A stretch of DNA of 64,000 nucleotides from the NCBI GenBank assembly GCA_934500705.1, contig CAKSTI010000006.1:62001-126000 (forward strand), read 5' to 3'. The position numbers and the translations under genes were made by a program. Every line of letters begins with the position of its first letter. The first letter of the stretch is position 1. Source of the DNA: an uncultured Clostridia bacterium. GTDB lineage: Bacteria; Bacillota; Clostridia; UMGS1810. Below, one piece after another: positions 38,284-46,721 of the stretch. The notes beneath the pieces are model-generated. The model was not told the DNA's origin. It made no database searches and saw nothing but the letters and a program-made list of their open reading frames with translations.

Positions 38284-39984
38284 GTGGATAAATTGTCGAA
38301 ATTAAGTTCAAAACATTACGAAGTTCAAAAGTTCTCATCAATTCGTGAAATGCTCGACCTTGCCGATAAGCAGGCAGGCGATAAAGACGCATTTATGTAT
38401 TTTGAAAAAAAGGAAGTTAGAAGCGCAACCTATCACGAGTTTGTGCTCACAACCGAGTATCTCGGCGCAGCTCTTTGCGATATGGGTTACGGCAAGAGCT
38501 TTATTGCCAACATCGGCGCAAACAGCTACAAGTGGGTTTGCGTGTACCTCACGGTTTTAAAGAGCGCAGGGGCTTACGTGCCGATAGATAAGGAACTTCC
38601 CTTTGACGATATTGTAAACGTTGTGTCCGACAGCGGAAGCGAGGTTTTGTTTTACGCAGCAAAGTTTGAAAAGGAGTTTATGCAAAACCGTGACAAATTC
38701 CCCGGCGTTAAGGTGTTTGTCGGTTTGGAACGCACCGAGGACGAGGGCGAGTTTTTGTCTTATGACAAATTGCTTGAAAAAGGCAAAGAAATAGTAAACA
38801 GCGGAAAAAGCGAATACGGCAAAGTAAAAAGCGACGAAAACGAGCTTAAAATGCTTGTCTACACCTCCGGCACAACCGGAATGGCAAAGGGCGTAATGCT
38901 TACCGAGCACAACCTTGTAAGCAGTGTGTACTACGGATTGGAAGTCAGCACTGTTTACGACAGGTGCCTCAGCGTTCTGCCGTATCACCACACCTACGAG
39001 GCGGTCAGCGGACTTCTTGTCGGTCTGCACCACCACTCCACAATCTGCATAAACGACAAGCTCACGAGCGTGCTCAAAAATCTCCAACTCTTTAAGCCGG
39101 ATTATCTGTACCTTGTGCCGGCGTTTGCGGAGCTTTTTTATAAAAAGATTTGGGCGGAACTCAAAAAGAAAAAAATTGAAAAACTGTTCCGTGCGATGCT
39201 CGCTGTCAGCAACGGACTTTTAAAGATCGGCATCGACGTAAGGCGCAAGATGTTTAAGTCCGTAATAGACAACTTCGGCGGCAATCTGGTTAAAATCGTT
39301 TGCGGCGGCGCTCCCGTGCGCTCCGAAGTCGGCAGATTTTTTGACAGCATAGGTATATATCTTATAAACGGCTACGGCATAACCGAGTGCTCGCCGCTTG
39401 TAAGCGCAAACCGTGAAAACTGCAACGACTGCCGCACCGTGGGACTTCCGCTGCGCTGCATCGAGCTTAAATTTGAGGATGTTGACAGCGACGGCAACGG
39501 CGAAATCTGCGTAAAAGGCGACGTTGTTATGAAGGGCTATTATCATCAGCCGGAACTCACCGCAGAGGTTCTCTCGCCCGACGGCTGGTTTAAGACCGGC
39601 GACTACGGCAGGCTTAACGACAAGGGGCTTTTGATGATAACCGGCAGAAAGAAAAATCTTATTGTGCTCAATAACGGCAAAAATGTTTTCCCTGAGGAAA
39701 TTGAGGAATATATCCAGGGCATAAGCTACGTTAAGGAAGTTGTTGTGTATTCGCTGAAAGACGAAAACGGACTCGAAGCGTCGCTGTGCGCCGAGGTTTT
39801 CCCCGACTATGAAAACGACCGGGTTAAATCCTGCGAAAACCTTGAAGAAATGCTCCGCCACGACATCAACGCCGTAACCGAGCCCCTCCCCGTTTACAAG
39901 AGGATAAGCAAGGTCAAGGTCAGAGATAAGGAGTTTGTTAAAAATTCGTCAAATAAGATAAAAAGAAATTTGATTGAGCATTAA
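38284..39984 (+). CDS. long-chain acyl-CoA synthetase-like AMP-forming ligase (second of two)
   Basis: 566 residues and similar along its whole length to the protein at 15953. P-loop MLVYTSGTTGMAKGVML, then LPYHHTYEAVSG, NGYGITECSPLVS, WFKTGDYGRLNDKGLLMITGRKKNLIVLNNGKNVFPEE and the C-terminal lysine in NSSNKIKRNLIEH. Both proteins share the unusual HHTYE block and the ISSIREML-type start, so they form a paralogous pair within this genome. The start is GTG at 38284, or TTG at 38293, which has GGTGG in front. It is a single gene between its promoter and the hairpin at 40045. Confidence 0.87.
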   Translation: MDKLSKLSSKHYEVQKFSSIREMLDLADKQAGDKDAFMYFEKKEVRSATYHEFVLTTEYLGAALCDMGYGKSFIANIGANSYKWVCVYLTVLKSAGAYVPIDKELPFDDIVNVVSDSGSEVLFYAAKFEKEFMQNRDKFPGVKVFVGLERTEDEGEFLSYDKLLEKGKEIVNSGKSEYGKVKSDENELKMLVYTSGTTGMAKGVMLTEHNLVSSVYYGLEVSTVYDRCLSVLPYHHTYEAVSGLLVGLHHHSTICINDKLTSVLKNLQLFKPDYLYLVPAFAELFYKKIWAELKKKKIEKLFRAMLAVSNGLLKIGIDVRRKMFKSVIDNFGGNLVKIVCGGAPVRSEVGRFFDSIGIYLINGYGITECSPLVSANRENCNDCRTVGLPLRCIELKFEDVDSDGNGEICVKGDVVMKGYYHQPELTAEVLSPDGWFKTGDYGRLNDKGLLMITGRKKNLIVLNNGKNVFPEEIEEYIQGISYVKEVVVYSLKDENGLEASLCAEVFPDYENDRVKSCENLEEMLRHDINAVTEPLPVYKRISKVKVRDKEFVKNSSNKIKRNLIEH

Positions 39985-40044
39985 AATAAGAACTCTGCAC
40001 GACAATGCAATCAAAGATTGCCGTCGGTGCCGCAAAACCTTGTG

Positions 40045-40068
40045 AATAACCGCCGCCCGGCGGTTATT
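40045..40068. terminator. shared terminator of acyl-CoA synthetase and PocR-AraC genes
   Basis: AATAACCGCC, loop GCCC, GGCGGTTATT, with TTTT after it on the plus strand and TTCACAAGG on the minus. The minus-strand gene's stop codon lies inside the right arm. Confidence 0.75.
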
Positions 40069-40894
40069 TTAATGTCTTTCTCACATTCCCGGGCGATATG
40101 CCGAACTGCCTTTTAAACACACGCAAAAAATATCCGTAGTCGGCAAAGCCCGTCTTGTACGCAATCTCCGCAAGGGGCAGGTCTGTCTGCTCGACCAGCT
40201 TTTTTGCCGCAAGGAGGCGTTTTTGCTTTACAAATGACGCAATGCCGCCGCTTATGGACTGCCCGACGTAGTCGTAAAGGCGGCTGCGGCTCACGGCAAA
40301 TTCGGAGCAGAGGCGCTCAACGCTCAAATCCTCGGACAGGTGGGCGTCCACAAATTTCTCAATTTCGTCTATGAGCTGCTTGCCTCTGGGGCGCACCATT
40401 TCTTTCATAAGTATATAGCTTGTGATGGCATCGAGTATCTTAGATGCGGCAAGCACGTGCTTTGGACTTTTGTATTTAATTTTTTTAACATATTTATCAA
40501 CGTCGCTCTCGCCGTATTCACGGCACAGCGCCGTTATTCTCTGCGCAAAATCCGCCTTTTCTCCGCTGTCGGCAATCTGTCCGAACATCACGTAGCCTAT
40601 CAGCCGTCCTCCCTCGGTGAGGGGCGACACTGCCTCGATAAAACCGGCGTGGCACTTGTAGACGCTCAGTTTTTGCGTTTTTCTGCATTTTTTAAAGTTT
40701 TCTGCGTCACATTCGCTGCAACGCCTTCTGAAAAGCTCGTTTTTGCGCATATATCCGCAAAGTCCCCTTCCGCCGCTCGGACAAGCCGCAATTTCGCTCC
40801 CGTCAGCGTCAAAAAGCACTATCCTTATGCCCGTGAGAACATAAAATTGTTCAAGCAGTTCGAGCAAATCCTGGTTGTAAAATATAAGTGACAT
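40064..40894 (-). CDS. AraC-family regulator with PocR sensory domain
   Basis: 276 residues. Residues 1-165 form a PocR domain: LLEQFYVLTGIRIVLFDADGSEIAACP, then the cysteine-rich ELFRRRCSECDAENFKKCRK, YKCHAGFIEAVSPL and IGYVMFGQI. PocR domains sense small sugars or diols such as propanediol. Residues about 175-276 are the two-HTH AraC domain (VERLCSEFAVSRSRLYDYVGQSI and PLAEIAYKTGFADYGYFLRVFKRQFGISPGNVRK). It is divergent from the sugar operon at 41055 and is the probable activator of that operon. Confidence 0.9.
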   Translation of the reverse strand: MSLIFYNQDLLELLEQFYVLTGIRIVLFDADGSEIAACPSGGRGLCGYMRKNELFRRRCSECDAENFKKCRKTQKLSVYKCHAGFIEAVSPLTEGGRLIGYVMFGQIADSGEKADFAQRITALCREYGESDVDKYVKKIKYKSPKHVLAASKILDAITSYILMKEMVRPRGKQLIDEIEKFVDAHLSEDLSVERLCSEFAVSRSRLYDYVGQSISGGIASFVKQKRLLAAKKLVEQTDLPLAEIAYKTGFADYGYFLRVFKRQFGISPGNVRKTLK

Positions 40895-40944
40895 AAATAT
40901 CCCAACTTTTAGTACGAATTTACAGTTTTCTGCATAATTTTATC

Positions 40945-40976
40945 TATAATTATAACACATATTCTGATAAAATCAA
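40945..40976. promoter_or_regulatory. overlapping divergent promoters of PocR-AraC gene and sugar operon
   Basis: Minus strand: TTGATT (40971-40976) and TATAAT (40949-40954), spacer 16 nt. Plus strand: a perfect TATAAT at 40945-40950 without a good -35 at 17 nt. The overlapping -10 boxes mean that only one of the two can be used at a time, and the poor plus -35 suggests activation of the operon. Confidence 0.5.
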
Positions 40977-41054
40977 GACGAAGGACGAAAAAAACGTGCA
41001 GAGCGCAGGCTGCGTTGCACGACACGTCAAAAAATTTTGAAAGGAATACGGAAA

Positions 41055-42452
41055 ATGAAAAAACAAACCTTTGCACTTTACTTCGGCAACAGGGGATTTT
41101 TCCCCGCAAGCCTCATCGGCACCGCACGCACGGAGATGGAAAAAGCAGTGACCGACGCAGGTTACGGCTTCCTTATGCCGCCGGCGGAGATGACACGCTA
41201 CGGCGCAGTGGAAACCAGACAAGAGGGCTGGAAATACGCCGAGTGGCTCAAAAGCCACGAGGGCGAGTATGACGGCGTTATTATGTCGCTGCCCAATTTC
41301 AGTGACGAAAACGGCGCAGTTGCCGCACTGCAAAACGCCGGCAAACCCATTCTCATTCAGGCGTACCCCGACGAGATTGGCAAAATGGACTTTGACCACC
41401 GCCGTGACTCATATTGCGGAAAGTTCAGCATTGAGGACGTGTTCCACCAGTACGGCATCGGCTATACTGCGCTCGAACCGCACGTTGTCCACCCTCTTAC
41501 CAAGGAGTTTGAACAAAACCTTAACGATTTTGCGGCAATATGCCGTGTGGTAAACGGAATGAAAAAGTTCTCAATAGGCATTCTCGGCGCAAGAACATCT
41601 AAGTTCAAGACCGTGCGCTATGATGAAATCACTCTCCAAAAGTACGGCATCACGTGCGAAACATTCGACCTGTCCGACCTTTTTGCAAGAGTTAAAAATT
41701 ACTCCGACGATGACGAAAAGGTCATTGCAAGAGCGGAGCACCTTAAAAATTATACCGATTTTTCAAAAGTGCCGGCGGACAAACTCTTAACTCTCTCCAA
41801 GGTCAGCGTGGTTATTGACGACTATATGTCGGAGTACCGCCTGGATTGCATAACCCTGCGCTGCTGGGAGGAAATGCAGTCGGAGCTGGGCATTGCGCCG
41901 TGCGTGCTTTTAAGCGAGCTTAACGACCGTGGCATTGCGACATCGTGCGAGATAGACCTCTGCTCGGCAATAAATATGTACTCGATGCAGCTTGCATCGC
42001 AAAAGCCGACCGCCTGCCTTGACTGGAACAACAACTACGGCGATGACCCCGACAAGGTTATACTTTTCCACTGCGGTTCAACGGCGCAGTCGCTTATGAG
42101 GGGCAAGGGCACCGTTACCGACCACAAAATGTTTGCCAAAGGCTGTCCGGGCTGCGGCTGGGGCAGTAACGAGGGTAGAATTGCACCGTTTAAAATGACG
42201 TTTTCCAACTGCAAAACCGAGGACGGCAAGCTGACGTTCTACTTAGGCGAGGGCGAGTTTACCGATGACGAAATAGAAAAGGAATTTTTCGGCTGCGGCG
42301 GAGTTGCCAAAATTGACGGATTGCAGAAAAAACTGTTAAAGCTGGGACGGGAGGGTTTCAGACACCACACCGCAATCGGCGTGGGGCATATGTCGCACAT
42401 TCTGCGTGAGGCATTTGCCTACTACCTCGGCTATGACATAATGGAACTTTAA
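41055..42452 (+). CDS. L-fucose/L-arabinose isomerase family protein
   Basis: 465 residues from the ATG at 41055 (AAAGGAA site). It matches the two-domain fucose-isomerase fold: ALYFGNRGFFPASLIGTAR at the start, YDGVIMSLPNFSDENGAVAAL, then GILGARTSKFKTVRYDEITLQKYGI and the C-terminal metal-site region GIATSCEIDLCSAINMYSMQLAS, DWNNNYGDDPDKVILFHCGSTA and GHMSHILREAFAYYLGYD. The Glu, Asp and His there would hold Mn for aldose-ketose conversion. The exact sugar is unknown. It is the first gene of a six-gene operon. Confidence 0.82.
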   Translation: MKKQTFALYFGNRGFFPASLIGTARTEMEKAVTDAGYGFLMPPAEMTRYGAVETRQEGWKYAEWLKSHEGEYDGVIMSLPNFSDENGAVAALQNAGKPILIQAYPDEIGKMDFDHRRDSYCGKFSIEDVFHQYGIGYTALEPHVVHPLTKEFEQNLNDFAAICRVVNGMKKFSIGILGARTSKFKTVRYDEITLQKYGITCETFDLSDLFARVKNYSDDDEKVIARAEHLKNYTDFSKVPADKLLTLSKVSVVIDDYMSEYRLDCITLRCWEEMQSELGIAPCVLLSELNDRGIATSCEIDLCSAINMYSMQLASQKPTACLDWNNNYGDDPDKVILFHCGSTAQSLMRGKGTVTDHKMFAKGCPGCGWGSNEGRIAPFKMTFSNCKTEDGKLTFYLGEGEFTDDEIEKEFFGCGGVAKIDGLQKKLLKLGREGFRHHTAIGVGHMSHILREAFAYYLGYDIMEL

Positions 42453-42464
42453 GGGGGTTGCGCT

Positions 42465-43961
42465 ATGTATATAGGCGGTCTTGACGTGGGAACAACCGGC
42501 TGTAAGCTGACCGTTTACGGCTCGGACGGCACGTTTGTGTGCAATACATACGAGGAATACGCCGTTTCACGCAAGAGGGGCGCTCACGAGGCGGACGCAA
42601 ATGTGATATTCGGCGGTATATTAAAAGTCCTTGCCGAAACGTACAAAAAGTGCCCCGAACTTTCGGCAGTGGGCGTTACAACGTTTGGAGAAACCTTTGT
42701 CCTTTTGGATAAAGACGATAGTGTCCTCCTGCCGTCAATGCTTTACACCGACCCCCGTGGAGCGCAGGAGTGCGCCGCCCTGTCGGACGCAGTGGGCGAG
42801 GACAGATTGATTGAGATAACGGGAACAAAGCCCAATGAGATGTTCAGTCTGCCGAAGCTTATGTGGATTAAGAAAAACCGCCCCGACGTGTTTTCACGGG
42901 CAAAAAGGGCAATGCTTATGCAGGATTTTGCGGTGTATATGCTAACCGGCAAAGCACAGATAGACTTTTCCCTTGCCGCACGCACTATGGCGTTCGACAT
43001 CAGGCAAAAGAGGTGGAGCGCAGAGATTTTCGCCGCCGCAGGCATTGACCCGTCGCTTATGTCCGCACCCGTTCCGACAGGCAGTATAGCAGGAGTGCTC
43101 AGGGCGGAGCTTGCCGAAAAACTCGGCTTTAAAAACTTAAATGTAATAAACGGCGCACACGACCAGGTTGCCGCCGCAGTCGGAGCCGGAGTGCTCACCG
43201 TCGGCACCGCCGTGGACGGCACGGGCACCGTTGAGTGCGTAACGCCGATGTTTGACCGCATACCGACGGACAGACGGCTCTACGACGAGGGTTACACCGT
43301 TGTTCCGTATATATTTGACGGCACATACGTCTGCTATGCGCTGTCGTTTACCGGCGGAGCAGTGCTCAAATGGTACAGGGACAACTTTGCACGCTTTGAG
43401 TGTGAACAGGCTGAAAAAACGGGCGCAAATGTCTATGCCGAACTTGACGGAAAAATGAGTGACGAGCCTACGGATTTGCTCGTTCTCCCCCACTTTGCCG
43501 GAGCGGCAAATCCGCATATGGATATAAATTCCAAAGCGGCAATTCTCGGTCTTACCTTGGAGCACACCGCCTCCGACGTATACAAGGCTCTCCTTGAAGG
43601 CGTGACGTACGAAATACTGCTTAACTTGAAGCATTTGGAAAAATTCGGCATATCGCCCGAAAAGCTCTATGCAACGGGCGGCGGAGCGTCGTCGGAAAAG
43701 TGGCTGCAAATAAAGGCGGATATATTAAACCGCCCGGTAATCTCCCTTGCCGCAAAGGAGGCGGGCGCCTGTGGAACGTGTATGCTCGCATCGGTCGCAA
43801 TGGGCATATACACAGGCGTATATGAGGCGGCAAAACACTTTGTGCGTGAAAAGAAAACCTTTACACCAAACGGGACGTATGCTAAAATATACGAAAAGAG
43901 ATATAATACATACGAAAAAATATATCCGGCAGTAAAGGAAATTTTAAAAGGAGAGATTTAA
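42465..43961 (+). CDS. FGGY-family carbohydrate kinase
   Basis: 498 residues. N-domain YIGGLDVGTTGCKLTVYGSDG (phosphate loop), VTTFGETFVLLDKDD, and the catalytic base region NGAHDQVAAAVGAGVLTVGTAVDGTGT, with the Asp of AHDQ. C-domain EGVTYEILLNLKHLEKFGI and LYATGGGASSEKWLQIKADILNRPV (FGGY signature 2). It phosphorylates the ketose made by the upstream isomerase. The closest named enzymes are xylulose, rhamnulose and fuculose kinases, which cannot be separated here. It starts 12 nt after the isomerase and 1 nt before the reductase. Confidence 0.88.
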   Translation: MYIGGLDVGTTGCKLTVYGSDGTFVCNTYEEYAVSRKRGAHEADANVIFGGILKVLAETYKKCPELSAVGVTTFGETFVLLDKDDSVLLPSMLYTDPRGAQECAALSDAVGEDRLIEITGTKPNEMFSLPKLMWIKKNRPDVFSRAKRAMLMQDFAVYMLTGKAQIDFSLAARTMAFDIRQKRWSAEIFAAAGIDPSLMSAPVPTGSIAGVLRAELAEKLGFKNLNVINGAHDQVAAAVGAGVLTVGTAVDGTGTVECVTPMFDRIPTDRRLYDEGYTVVPYIFDGTYVCYALSFTGGAVLKWYRDNFARFECEQAEKTGANVYAELDGKMSDEPTDLLVLPHFAGAANPHMDINSKAAILGLTLEHTASDVYKALLEGVTYEILLNLKHLEKFGISPEKLYATGGGASSEKWLQIKADILNRPVISLAAKEAGACGTCMLASVAMGIYTGVYEAAKHFVREKKTFTPNGTYAKIYEKRYNTYEKIYPAVKEILKGEI

Positions 43962-44906
43962 TTGAAATACTGTAAAATATGCGGCTTTAACAGCTCAAAG
44001 ATAATTCTCGGCACGGACGGCTTCGGCGAGAGAACGGACGAAAAAACTGCGTTTGAAATAATGGACGCCTACGCCTGTAACGGCGGCAATCACTTGGACA
44101 GCGCACGGCTCTACGCCGGGGGCAGAAGTGAGGAGATTGTGGGCAGATGGCTCAAAGGCAAAAACCGTGCAGACTTCTTTGTTGCCACAAAGGGCGCACA
44201 CCCACGCATAGAAACTATGGACGTTCCCCGTCTTTCGCTATCCGAGATTGAGAGCGATGCCGACAAGAGCCTTGCAGCGCTCGGCGTTGACGAGATTGAC
44301 CTCTACTGGCTCCACCGTGACTGCGAGAGCGTGGACGTGGGCGGCATTGTGGAGAGCCTTAACACGCTGATTAAAAAGGGCAAAATCAAGGCAATAGGCG
44401 CATCAAACTGGCGCAGTGAGAGAATTGCGGCGGCAAACGCCTATGCCAAACAGCACAATTTGCAGGGCTTTACCGCAGGGCAGATACGTTTCAGCCCGGC
44501 GTCCACCGCACCCGACTTTGTGGGCGACACAACGCTTGTGGAGATGAACGCAAAGGAGTTTGAGTTCTACAAAAACGAGGGAATAACCGCAGTCGGCTTT
44601 GCATCGCAGGCAAAGGGATTTTTCTCAAAGTACATCTCCGGGGGCGTGGAAAATTTAAGTCCCAAGGCAAAGGAGCGCTATTTTTGCGCAGAAAACGTTA
44701 AAAAAGCGCAGACAGTTAAAAATTTAAGCGAGAAGTACTCCGTCAGCGCCGCCGCAATAGTGTGCGCCGCTATGACGTCGGTTGACACGGCAAACGTAAT
44801 GCCGATTATCGGGTCTAAAAACGCAGAGCAGCTAAACGACTCTGTGAGCAGTTCCGACCTTGTTCTGACGCCTGAGGAAGTGCGCTCGCTCATAGAATAT
44901 GTGTGA
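43962..44906 (+). CDS. aldo/keto reductase
   Basis: 314 residues, starting at a TTG with AAAGGAGAG 7 nt upstream. A TIM-barrel NAD(P)H-dependent reductase. The catalytic tetrad is visible: Asp in NHLDSARLYAGGRSEE with the Tyr three residues on, Lys in FFVATKGAH and His in DLYWLHRDCESVDV. The cofactor-binding end is VMPIIGSKNAEQLNDSV. In an isomerase-kinase-aldolase operon it could reduce the aldehyde released by the aldolase, or oxidise the incoming sugar; the order of steps is inference. Confidence 0.87.
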   Translation: MKYCKICGFNSSKIILGTDGFGERTDEKTAFEIMDAYACNGGNHLDSARLYAGGRSEEIVGRWLKGKNRADFFVATKGAHPRIETMDVPRLSLSEIESDADKSLAALGVDEIDLYWLHRDCESVDVGGIVESLNTLIKKGKIKAIGASNWRSERIAAANAYAKQHNLQGFTAGQIRFSPASTAPDFVGDTTLVEMNAKEFEFYKNEGITAVGFASQAKGFFSKYISGGVENLSPKAKERYFCAENVKKAQTVKNLSEKYSVSAAAIVCAAMTSVDTANVMPIIGSKNAEQLNDSVSSSDLVLTPEEVRSLIEYV

Positions 44907-44913
44907 GGTTAAA

Positions 44914-45873
44914 ATGGATAAATATATAGGAAACGAATTGCAGATATACGGCGTTGAGCAAATGCGCTTAGTCGGCGGCAAGGGAGACGGAATGAGGATA
45001 TTTTCCGTAAGGAACGGCGGCGGACTGGAATTTACCGTTTCGCTCGACCGCTGTGCCGATATTTCCCGTCTTTCGTTATATGGGGCGAACTACGGCTACT
45101 TTGCGCCTTGCGGATACGTATCGCCAAAGTATTATGACGGCATAGGCAACGGATTTTTAAAGTCGTTTACCGCCGGATTTTTTACCACCTGCGGTTTTAA
45201 CAATGTCGGCAGTCCGTGCACGGACGGGGGCGAGGATTTGCCCCTGCACGGGAGCATCTCCAACACGCCGTGCGACAACGCATACCACTTTATTGAGGAT
45301 AACAAAATTCACATAAAAGCGCACGTTGCCGACGCCGCACTCTTTGGCAGAAATCTGTCACTCGACAGGGAGTACATCTGCCCCATAGGCGAAAACGTGA
45401 TTTATTTGCATGACACCGTGACCAATCTTGCGGACAAAGAGTGTCCGTTCGAAATTCTCTACCACTGCAATATGGGCTACCCCCTGCTTACGGAGAACGC
45501 CAAGGTGGAGATACCGTCCGAGAGCATAACGGCGAGAAACGCCCATGCCCAAACGGGAATTGACAACTGCCTTAAAATGGAAAAACCGCAAAAGGGGTAT
45601 GAGGAGATGTGCTTCTACCACAAACTCAGCGGTAAAACGTCGGTTAAAATATCCAATCCCGACACGGGGCGCTCACTCGAAATGTGCTTTGACACGGCCA
45701 GACTGCCGTTTTTTACCGAGTGGAAAATGATGGGCGAAAAGCAGTACGTCCTCGGCTTGGAGCCCGGCAACTGCCTGCCCGACGGGCGTGACGTGATGCG
45801 CCAAAACGGCTGCCTTGACATATTACAGCCGGGAGAGAAACGGGAGTTTGAAATCAAATTTGTAATGAAATAG
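44914..45873 (+). CDS. DUF4432 aldose-1-epimerase-like protein
   Basis: 319 residues from the ATG at 44914 (GAGG site; the ATG at 44899 overlaps the previous gene and has none). It is a beta-sandwich related to galactose mutarotase: IFSVRNGGGLEFTVSLDRCADISRLSLYGANYGYFAP, PLHGSISNTPCDNAYHF (the HG pair near the active site), ILYHCNMGYPLLTENAKVEIP and the final VLGLEPGNCLPDGRD. DUF4432 members often accompany sugar catabolism genes and probably exchange anomers. The substrate is unknown. Confidence 0.82.
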   Translation: MDKYIGNELQIYGVEQMRLVGGKGDGMRIFSVRNGGGLEFTVSLDRCADISRLSLYGANYGYFAPCGYVSPKYYDGIGNGFLKSFTAGFFTTCGFNNVGSPCTDGGEDLPLHGSISNTPCDNAYHFIEDNKIHIKAHVADAALFGRNLSLDREYICPIGENVIYLHDTVTNLADKECPFEILYHCNMGYPLLTENAKVEIPSESITARNAHAQTGIDNCLKMEKPQKGYEEMCFYHKLSGKTSVKISNPDTGRSLEMCFDTARLPFFTEWKMMGEKQYVLGLEPGNCLPDGRDVMRQNGCLDILQPGEKREFEIKFVMK

Positions 45874-45883
45874 GAGAATAATT

Positions 45884-46720
45884 ATGCTTGTAACATTAAA
45901 GGAAATTCTTGCAATAGCCAATGCGAGAGGCTGTGCGGTAGGTTCGTTTAACACACCGAATATGGCGAGCATACGTGCCGTAATTGCCGCCGCAGAGGAA
46001 CTTGGCGAACCCGTAATTCTTATGCACGCACAGGTGCACGAGGAAATGGGACTTTGCAAAATGGACGAGATAGCGCCCGTTATGCTGTTTTTCGCCGACC
46101 GTGCGAGCGTGCCCGTGTGCGTACACCTCGACCACGGCACAGACCTTGACTACATAAAGCGTGGTCTTGACATCGGCTTTTCGTCCGTGATGTATGACGG
46201 CTCGACCCTTGACGAAAAGCTCAATTTTGCCAATACTTCCATAGCCGTCGGTATGGCATCTGCCTGCGGTGCGTCGGTTGAGGCGGAAATCGGCTCAATG
46301 GGTGCAAGGGAGTCAGGCGCAGAGGGCGGAGAGAGCATATATACCGACCCCGACGATGCAGAGCGCTTTGCACGGGAAACCGGCATAGATGCGCTTGCCT
46401 GCGCCTTCGGCACGGCTCACGGACTGTACTTGAAACAGCCTAAGCTCGACTTTGACAGGCTTAAAAAAATAGCCTCGCTCACTTCCGTTCCGCTTGTAAT
46501 GCACGGCGGTTCCGGCGTAAGCCACGCCGATTACAAACGTGTAATAGAACTTGGCATAAGAAAGATAAATTATTACACATATATGGCAAAGGCAGGCGGC
46601 AGTGCAGTTTGCGCCTTAGGTGACAAGACGTTCTACCACGACATAGAGCTTGCCGCAATAGACGGTATGAAAGCGGACGTTATGTCGGCAATGCGTGTGT
46701 TTGCCAAAACGGAGGGATAA
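45884..46720 (+). CDS. class II fructose/tagatose-bisphosphate-type aldolase
   Basis: 278 residues. A zinc-dependent aldolase: HLDHG (81-85) has the catalytic Asp83 and the metal ligand His84, His180 is in FGTAHGLY and His208 in VMHGGSG. KINYYTYMAKA near residue 230 is the phosphate and substrate region. It should split a ketose phosphate into dihydroxyacetone phosphate and an aldehyde. The loop normally reading KVNIxTD in fructose-bisphosphate aldolase reads KINYYTYM here, so the substrate may differ. It is the fifth gene of the operon, 1 nt before the GH36 ATG. Confidence 0.88.
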   Translation: MLVTLKEILAIANARGCAVGSFNTPNMASIRAVIAAAEELGEPVILMHAQVHEEMGLCKMDEIAPVMLFFADRASVPVCVHLDHGTDLDYIKRGLDIGFSSVMYDGSTLDEKLNFANTSIAVGMASACGASVEAEIGSMGARESGAEGGESIYTDPDDAERFARETGIDALACAFGTAHGLYLKQPKLDFDRLKKIASLTSVPLVMHGGSGVSHADYKRVIELGIRKINYYTYMAKAGGSAVCALGDKTFYHDIELAAIDGMKADVMSAMRVFAKTEG

Positions 46721-46721
46721 T